DNA from: Candidatus Bathyarchaeota archaeon
GTDB lineage: Archaea > Thermoproteota > Bathyarchaeia > Bathyarchaeales > Bathyarchaeaceae
Length of the DNA stretch: 8,850 nt
Direction: 5' to 3'
Assembly: GCA_023136395.1 (NCBI GenBank)
Contig: JAGLRI010000043.1
Location: forward strand, 1 to 8,850
Part shown: positions 5,065-8,850 of the stretch, in pieces
Layout: every line of letters begins with the position of its first letter
Position numbering within the stretch: the stretch's first letter is position 1
Position numbers and translations under genes: made by a program
Notes under the pieces: generated by a model
The model's database searches: none
Told to the model about the DNA's origin: nothing
The model's input: the letters and a program-made list of their open reading frames with translations, nothing else

Positions 5065-5168
5065 CAGTTATTTAATTATTTTATTTTTTTATCTATTTTT
5101 TTATAGGTGAATTTTTATTTGTTTGAGTGGTAATTCCGTATTTACATTTTTAGTAGGGAGCTATTAAT

Positions 5169-6419
5169 ATGGGTAAATTTGACATATTAGATGAAGTTTT
5201 CGAACGATCTTTAAAATCTACCCATATTTTTAGAAATAGAGAAGTGTTGCGACACGATTACATTCCTGAAAGACTTCCCCATCGCGAAGAACAAATTCGT
5301 CATCTTGGCGGAGTTGCATCCCCTGTCTTACGTGGCTCTAGGTGCTCAAACATTTTTATTTATGGAAAGACTGGGACTGGAAAAACGGCTGTTGTAAAAT
5401 ATGTATTAAATAGGTTAGCTTATAAATCCTGCGAGCTTGGAGCACCGGTTAAGGTTTGTTATGTTAACTGTCGATTAGTCAGGACAGAATATAGAATTTT
5501 ATCAAGCTTATGTGACGCATTAAATATTAAAATTCCATTTACTGGTTTAGCTGTAGGAGAAGTTTTTGAAAGATTTAAAAGTGGTTTGGATACACAAAAG
5601 CTCCTTTTTATTTCAGTTCTTGATGAAATTGACGAACTTATTAAAATGCGTGGGGATTCGCTACTTTACGAATTAACAAGAATGAATGAAGCTTTACAAT
5701 ATAGTAAAATCTCAATTGCTGGTATCTCTAATGATCTTCGATTCAAAGAATTTCTTGGCCCTAGAGTTTTAAGCTCTTTAAGTGAAGAGGAAATGGTTTT
5801 TAGATCATATAATGCCTCTGAACTTAAAGACATCCTATTAGAGCGTGCTATGATAGCTTTTAATGACGAGGTTTTATCTGATGGTGCAGTAAGTTTATGC
5901 GCTGCCCTTGCAGCTGCAGAACACGGTGACGCCAGGAGAGCCTTAGACTTACTTCGTGTAGCTGGTGAGTTAACCGAACGTGAGGGTACAAAAAACATTG
6001 AAGAGAAACACGTAAGAGAAGCTGAGAAAAGGATTGAATACGATCGAATTACAGAGGTGCTATGGAATCTTCCTCTCCATTCAAAACTTACATTATTTAG
6101 CGTATATATTTTAGGTAAAGCAAAGTTAAATTCAGCTATTACTGGAGACATATATGAGATATACTGCGAAATTTGCGAACAATTAGAGATAAAGCCACTG
6201 ACTCAAAGGCGTGTAAGTGGCTTAATTAACGAATTAGACGTAATCGGCTTACTAAATACTCGCGTTGTAAGCTTGGGACGGTATGGACGCACAAAAAAAA
6301 TTCGTTTAGGTATAACCCGTAGTTTTATTAGAAAAGTCTTCATTGCTGACGATAGACTTGGGCACTTGATCAGTCATACACCTCAATGTTTGGTAAGAAT
6401 TTCGAGGGGTAAGAATTGA
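5169..6419 (+). CDS. cdc6: Orc1/Cdc6 replication initiator ATPase
   Basis: This AAA+ protein binds origin recognition boxes and helps load the MCM helicase. The 416 residues show the whole family architecture: Walker A GKTGTGKT (66-73), Walker B LDEID (151-155), sensor 1 ISND (186-189), sensor 2 GDARRALD (253-260) and a C-terminal winged helix (about 300-410) whose wing reads LGRYGRTKKIRLG, a segment used for DNA contact in this family. Length is normal for archaeal Orc1. The ATG has AGGGAG about eight nt upstream. The N-terminus (DEVFERSLKSTHIFRNREVL) and the following RLPHREEQI are typical. Its 5' flank is the putative origin, and it is followed in the same direction by psmB after 102 bp, with its own promoter there. 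ATPase motifs are intact, so it should be active. Confidence 0.96.
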   Translation: MGKFDILDEVFERSLKSTHIFRNREVLRHDYIPERLPHREEQIRHLGGVASPVLRGSRCSNIFIYGKTGTGKTAVVKYVLNRLAYKSCELGAPVKVCYVNCRLVRTEYRILSSLCDALNIKIPFTGLAVGEVFERFKSGLDTQKLLFISVLDEIDELIKMRGDSLLYELTRMNEALQYSKISIAGISNDLRFKEFLGPRVLSSLSEEEMVFRSYNASELKDILLERAMIAFNDEVLSDGAVSLCAALAAAEHGDARRALDLLRVAGELTEREGTKNIEEKHVREAEKRIEYDRITEVLWNLPLHSKLTLFSVYILGKAKLNSAITGDIYEIYCEICEQLEIKPLTQRRVSGLINELDVIGLLNTRVVSLGRYGRTKKIRLGITRSFIRKVFIADDRLGHLISHTPQCLVRISRGKN

Positions 6420-6460
6420 GGATGGATAAAACCAAGATCCTCTCACAAATAACAAACAGA

Positions 6461-6474
6461 TAAATTTTTAAAAG
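6461..6474 (+). promoter_or_regulatory. Probable TATA box of psmB
   Basis: TAAATTTTTAAAAG, preceded by CAGA, lies about 50-60 nt before the psmB start in the only non-coding gap upstream of it, giving an expected transcript start near 6495-6500 and a short leader with AAGG at 6507-6510. Confidence 0.45.
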
Positions 6475-6521
6475 GCATCGAATATTGATTTATTCGCTAG
6501 ATTTCTAAGGACGTATGAGAA

Positions 6522-7145
6522 ATGTATAAGACGCATGAATTAGCTCTTAAAGGAACAACAACTATAGGCGTTGTGTGTAACGACGGAGTTATATTAGCCT
6601 CTGACACTCGTGTAACCATGGGAAACTTTGTAGCTCATAAAAAAGGGAAGAAGATTTACAAGATAGATAACCATTTAGCCATGACCATTGCTGGATCGGT
6701 AGCAGATGCACAAAGAACCGTTGAGATACTTAAAACAAACGCCAGATTATATAAATTAAACATCAAGCGACCTATACCCGTCAATTCCTCTGCCCGACTT
6801 ATCGCAAACTTCTTCTTCTCAGCTCGATTAGCACCGATGATAGCACGCGTTCTTGTTGGTGGAGTTGATGACACTGGACCTCACATTTTCAATTTAGATC
6901 TCTTTGGCAGCCTCACAGAGGAGAAATGCGTTGCCACAGGCTCTGGTTCACCCATAGCCTATGGGGTGCTAGAGGACAAGTATAAAGAAGACATGACGAT
7001 TAACGCGCTTCTTCCCGTCATTTTGCGGGCAGTTGACTCAGCTATGAAAAGGGATACTGCGAGCGGTGACAGCTTTGATATCGCGACCATAAATAAAGAT
7101 GGTTACCGCGAATTAAGTGATGAAGAAAAGAAAAACATTTTGTGA
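6522..7145 (+). CDS. psmB: 20S proteasome beta subunit (catalytic)
   Basis: The N-terminal-nucleophile hydrolase of the archaeal 20S core, forming the inner beta rings of the protease chamber. The 207 residues begin with a short propeptide of about 11 residues ending LKG, cut before Thr12 of TTTIGV. Counting that Thr as 1, Asp17 (in ASDTR) and Lys33 (in GKKIYKI) fall exactly where the catalytic residues belong. The later GSGSPIAYG and the segment RDTASGDSFDI supply the remaining conserved Ser/Asp residues. It should therefore be an active, self-processing subunit. Start is ATG 6522; an AAGG lies 11 nt upstream. An overlapping ATG at 6515 is out of frame and stops at once. Alpha subunit and activating ATPase are not in this window. 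It lies between orc1/cdc6 and a PUA-domain gene, with cdvB further downstream, all on the same strand. Confidence 0.95.
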   Translation: MYKTHELALKGTTTIGVVCNDGVILASDTRVTMGNFVAHKKGKKIYKIDNHLAMTIAGSVADAQRTVEILKTNARLYKLNIKRPIPVNSSARLIANFFFSARLAPMIARVLVGGVDDTGPHIFNLDLFGSLTEEKCVATGSGSPIAYGVLEDKYKEDMTINALLPVILRAVDSAMKRDTASGDSFDIATINKDGYRELSDEEKKNIL

Positions 7146-7161
7146 AAGCAAAAACGAGGAG

Positions 7162-7203
7162 ATATAATCTTCTATTATATAACTACATTTTCCGAAAGTG
7201 TAG
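7162..7203 (+). other. Two adjacent hairpins after psmB
   Basis: ATATAAT/ATTATAT (7162-7168, 7174-7180; loop CTTCT) and CTACATTTT/AAAGTGTAG (7183-7191, 7195-7203; loop CCG, one G-T pair) stand back to back 17 nt after the psmB stop. No T-run follows, so they are not a clear terminator; they may protect the 3' end or be RNA-processing structures. The rest of the gap to 7342 holds only a TATA-like box and the ribosome site of the next gene. Confidence 0.4.
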
Positions 7204-7265
7204 ATACCATAGATCCTACTTCTCGGCCTATCTATTAACCTAAAAAATATTGACGCGTCTCAAAT

Positions 7266-7275
7266 TGTATATATT
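7266..7275 (+). promoter_or_regulatory. Probable TATA box of the PUA-domain gene
   Basis: TGTATATATT lies about 70 nt before the TTG start at 7343, so transcription would begin near 7300 and give a leader containing the GAAGGAGA ribosome site at 7326-7333. Inference from sequence only. Confidence 0.4.
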
Positions 7276-7342
7276 GAAAGACTACGTAAATCCTTTAGAT
7301 GAAAAAACATTACTATTCCGAAATTGAAGGAGAATCAATCTT

Positions 7343-7837
7343 TTGGAAATACAGCACCGACATTTCATGAAGGAAAAAGATGCAACACGACTACTTTCAA
7401 GTTTTTCCAAGAGTTATAAAATAAACATAAAGCAACTATTAGGATCCTCAATTAATCTCGAGCAAGCCGACGCTCAAGGTATAAGGGTCTTCTTCCTTAA
7501 CGGAGAATTATTATTAGCAGAGGTAGACACGCAATTGTTTCCTACCTTAGCTTTCCGTCAACTATTTCCACATCTACCAAAGATAGTAGTTGATATGGGT
7601 GCGGTACCACATGTGTGTAACGGTGCAGACGTGATGGCTCCTGGAGTAGTTCGTATAAATGGGCGCTTCAGTGAACAAGACTTAATCCTTGTCGTGGACG
7701 AGCGTCATGAAACCAGTTTAGCTTTAGCTATCGCTTTAGTAGATTCCACGTCTATAAAATCCTTCACGCATAAACGGGTGGCAAAAAACATGCACTATGT
7801 TGGCGACAAACTATGGAAAACAATAAAGCAAACATAA
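7343..7837 (+). CDS. PUA-domain RNA-binding protein (MCT-1/Tma20-like)
   Basis: A 164-residue protein with an N-terminal domain (about 1-75) and a C-terminal PUA domain (about 80-155). The PUA part carries the hallmark VDMGAVPHVCNGADVMAPGV (83-102), then the segment around 114-121 (LILVVDER) and the HYVGDKLW tail (151-158). The architecture matches archaeal relatives of eukaryotic MCT-1/Tma20, which bind ribosomes or RNA and act in translation initiation and ribosome recycling; the archaeal role is not settled. Start is TTG at 7343, supported by the strong GAAGGAGA nine nt upstream; an internal ATG at 7367 would shorten it by eight residues. It follows psmB on the same strand with a 197-bp gap and its own likely promoter. 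Confidence 0.9.
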   Translation: MEIQHRHFMKEKDATRLLSSFSKSYKINIKQLLGSSINLEQADAQGIRVFFLNGELLLAEVDTQLFPTLAFRQLFPHLPKIVVDMGAVPHVCNGADVMAPGVVRINGRFSEQDLILVVDERHETSLALAIALVDSTSIKSFTHKRVAKNMHYVGDKLWKTIKQT

Positions 7838-7987
7838 CAGACTTTCCATATTTTACTCCTGCTTCAAATCCAATTTCTAAAAGCTCAAAACTTGAAAAGT
7901 TGATATGATTATATTAATTTTTATTTTAAACAACATTTATTTAAACATGCCTTTATCAATAATATGAATTGTCACATATTTTTTTCT

Positions 7988-8012
7988 CATGTTTTTTTAA
8001 AAAGAAAACATG
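7988..8012. repeat. Long AT-rich inverted repeat upstream of cdvB
   Basis: CATGTTTT (7988-7995) and AAAACATG (8005-8012) continue inward to an 11-bp stem with one G-T pair. Just left of it TGTCACATAT (7970-7979) repeats ten bases found in the operator at 3233-3242. The whole 271-bp gap 7838-8108 is otherwise AT-rich with no gene. It may end the PUA transcript or mark cdvB regulation. Confidence 0.4.
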
Positions 8013-8108
8013 TAAAAACAAAGATAACATATACCAAGAGATCACCCGCATGTTAGAATTCATTAAATTCAAAACAAGCTACTTTTACTTTAAAGCGGTG
8101 TTTATACA

Positions 8109-8759
8109 TTGTCAAAATTTTCTAAGAGTTGGGTAAGCAAAGAGAGTCCTTCTATCAGTTCAAAGATTAAGGAGACCATTCGTCCTCCAGGTCCATTGAA
8201 GCCACGCCTTGACCGTGCTGTAAAACGCATCGATGTACAAATTCAACGATTGGGTCATGCATCTGAGCGATTCGTGGAAAGAGATAAATCAATCTTCAAT
8301 CGGGTTGTAGATGCTTACATGAAACACGATGAACAACGCGCTAACATTTTCGCTAGTGAGCTCGCAGAAATTCGTAAAATGGAGAAGATGATACTGCATG
8401 CAAGACTTGCTTTAGAACAAATTGTCCTTAGGTTGAAAACGGTAACAGAGCTAGGCGATATAGCGGTAACACTAACTCCCGTGGTTGGTGTAATACAGAA
8501 CATTAGAGGTGGAATGGCAGCTGTCTCTCCTCAAGCTGAAAAAGAACTGGGAGAAATTGGGAGTTTGCTGAGTGGAATAGTCATGGACGCCGGTCAAGTA
8601 GCAGGGACGTCTCTCGACTTTGAAATGATAAACGAAGATTCAAAGAACATCTTAAATGAAGCAGCTGTAGTCGCGGAGCAAAGGATGAAGCAGAGATTCC
8701 CAGATTTACCGTCCCTTGTGACACAACCAACTGGAGAAGAATCCCCGAGCACTATATAA
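8109..8759 (+). CDS. cdvB: CdvB-like ESCRT-III (Snf7 family) protein
   Basis: ESCRT-III proteins polymerise on the membrane at the division site and drive constriction in archaea with the Cdv system. The 216 residues have a basic N-terminus with PPGPLKPRLDRAVKRID (26-42), a long helical hairpin (about 31-110), the conserved segment around 115-135 (LGDIAVTLTPVVGVIQNIRGG) and further helices to about 192. The tail RFPDLPSL (196-203) looks like a MIM2 motif for binding the MIT domain of the Vps4-type ATPase CdvC. No winged helix for CdvA binding follows, so it is closer to CdvB1/B2-type paralogues in length. The start must be TTG at 8109: an in-frame stop lies at 8091-8093 and the only ribosome-site-like bases are GGTG (8097-8100). 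Neither cdvA nor cdvC is visible here. A strong terminator follows 21 nt after the stop. Confidence 0.93.
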   Translation: MSKFSKSWVSKESPSISSKIKETIRPPGPLKPRLDRAVKRIDVQIQRLGHASERFVERDKSIFNRVVDAYMKHDEQRANIFASELAEIRKMEKMILHARLALEQIVLRLKTVTELGDIAVTLTPVVGVIQNIRGGMAAVSPQAEKELGEIGSLLSGIVMDAGQVAGTSLDFEMINEDSKNILNEAAVVAEQRMKQRFPDLPSLVTQPTGEESPSTI

Positions 8760-8780
8760 TTAGATCCTACGCTCTTAAAG

Positions 8781-8840
8781 CGCCTACGCCATCAATTTTG
8801 ATGCGTAGGCGAACTCTCTTCCCCCTCCCCCCCCCTTTTT
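8781..8840 (+). terminator. Strong hairpin with C/T tract after cdvB
   Basis: CGCCTACG (8781-8788) pairs with CGTAGGCG (8804-8811) and CATCAA (8790-8795) with TTGATG (8798-8803), a 14-bp stem with one bulged C and a 2-nt loop. A pyrimidine tail follows: C5-T-C9-T5 (8821-8840). The final T-run fits archaeal termination; the C-tract is unusual. Confidence 0.65.
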
Positions 8841-8850
8841 GACAAATAAA

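Larger units (their letters stand above)
4394..5168. other. oriC: Putative replication origin (oriC) upstream of orc1/cdc6
   Basis: This 775-bp gap has no plausible gene and is the most AT-rich stretch of the window. It lies directly upstream of orc1/cdc6, as archaeal origins often do. It holds three elements resembling the origin recognition box (ORB: a TTCCAnnGGAAA-like core followed by a G-string): 4585-4604 (+), 4770-4789 (-) and 4986-5005 (+). The last two have their G-strings pointing away from each other around a very AT-rich core (about 4800-4970), the layout expected for a duplex-unwinding element. Other repeats are tandem CTTCACAAA (4520-4537), two near-identical TTAATGGA(A)TAATT units (4794-4806, 4806-4819), GATCTATTCC twice 45 bp apart, and A/T-tract inverted repeats (5031-5064). 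The promoter of orc1/cdc6 must lie at the right end; a TATA-like run is near 5095-5107. Assignment rests on motif resemblance and context. Confidence 0.75.

Noticed and set aside
4394..5168. Possible CRISPR array or mobile-element remnant in the AT-rich gap
   Set aside because: Repeats are 9-20 bp, irregularly spaced and inverted relative to each other; no transposase, terminal repeats or target duplication were seen.
5666..6151. 161-codon open frame on the minus strand
   Set aside because: It lies wholly inside orc1/cdc6, is Ser-rich and has no recognisable domain.
8050..8136. 28-codon ATG frame just before and overlapping the cdvB start
   Set aside because: It has no ribosome site, an aromatic-rich product without family and an out-of-frame overlap with cdvB; most likely chance.

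Overview
The window is archaeal chromosomal DNA, most likely from a low-GC member of the TACK group such as Bathyarchaeia. That placement is inference. The start of the large subunit of DNA polymerase D, a geranylgeranylglyceryl-phosphate synthase homologue, an Elf1-type elongation factor, an Orc1/Cdc6 initiator, a 20S proteasome beta subunit and an ESCRT-III (CdvB) protein are all recognisable. PolD together with CdvB argues against classical Crenarchaeota (no PolD) and most Euryarchaeota (no CdvB). Thaumarchaeota, Korarchaeota and Asgard remain possible.

Region 1 (1-2058, minus strand) is a tight cluster: elf1 -> GGGP synthase -> small zinc-ribbon protein -> polC (DP2, running off the left edge). 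Gaps are 18 nt, a 4-nt ATGA overlap and 70 nt. It links transcription elongation, ether-lipid synthesis and replication.

Region 2 (2059-4393) is AT-rich and holds three DNA-binding-like proteins of unknown function: a 161-aa helical protein (2479-2964, +), a membrane-anchored coiled-coil protein with a C-terminal winged helix (3287-3988, +), and a 137-aa beta-plus-winged-helix protein (3980-4393, -), which overlaps its convergent neighbour by 9 bp. Three clusters of TGTGAT/ATCACA palindromes lie at 2168-2220, 2960-2978 and 3226-3264. Two of them share an identical 15-mer. This looks like a local operator system bound by one regulator.

Region 3 (4394-5168) is a 775-bp, extremely AT-rich gap upstream of orc1/cdc6. 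It carries three G-string-containing origin-recognition-box-like elements in mixed orientation (4585-4604 +, 4770-4789 -, 4986-5005 +), AT-rich inverted repeats and short direct repeats. I read it as a replication origin (oriC).

Region 4 (5169-8850, plus strand) holds orc1/cdc6, psmB with an intact catalytic triad, a PUA-domain RNA-binding protein of the MCT-1/Tma20 type, and a CdvB-like ESCRT-III protein with a MIM2-like tail. A strong hairpin followed by a C9/T5 tract ends it. Initiator, proteasome and division genes therefore sit beside the putative origin. This is notable because the proteasome controls ESCRT-III turnover during division in Sulfolobus.

No rRNA, tRNA, CRISPR array, transposase or insertion sequence was seen. 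The least explained parts are the operator clusters with their three uncharacterised genes, and the origin.
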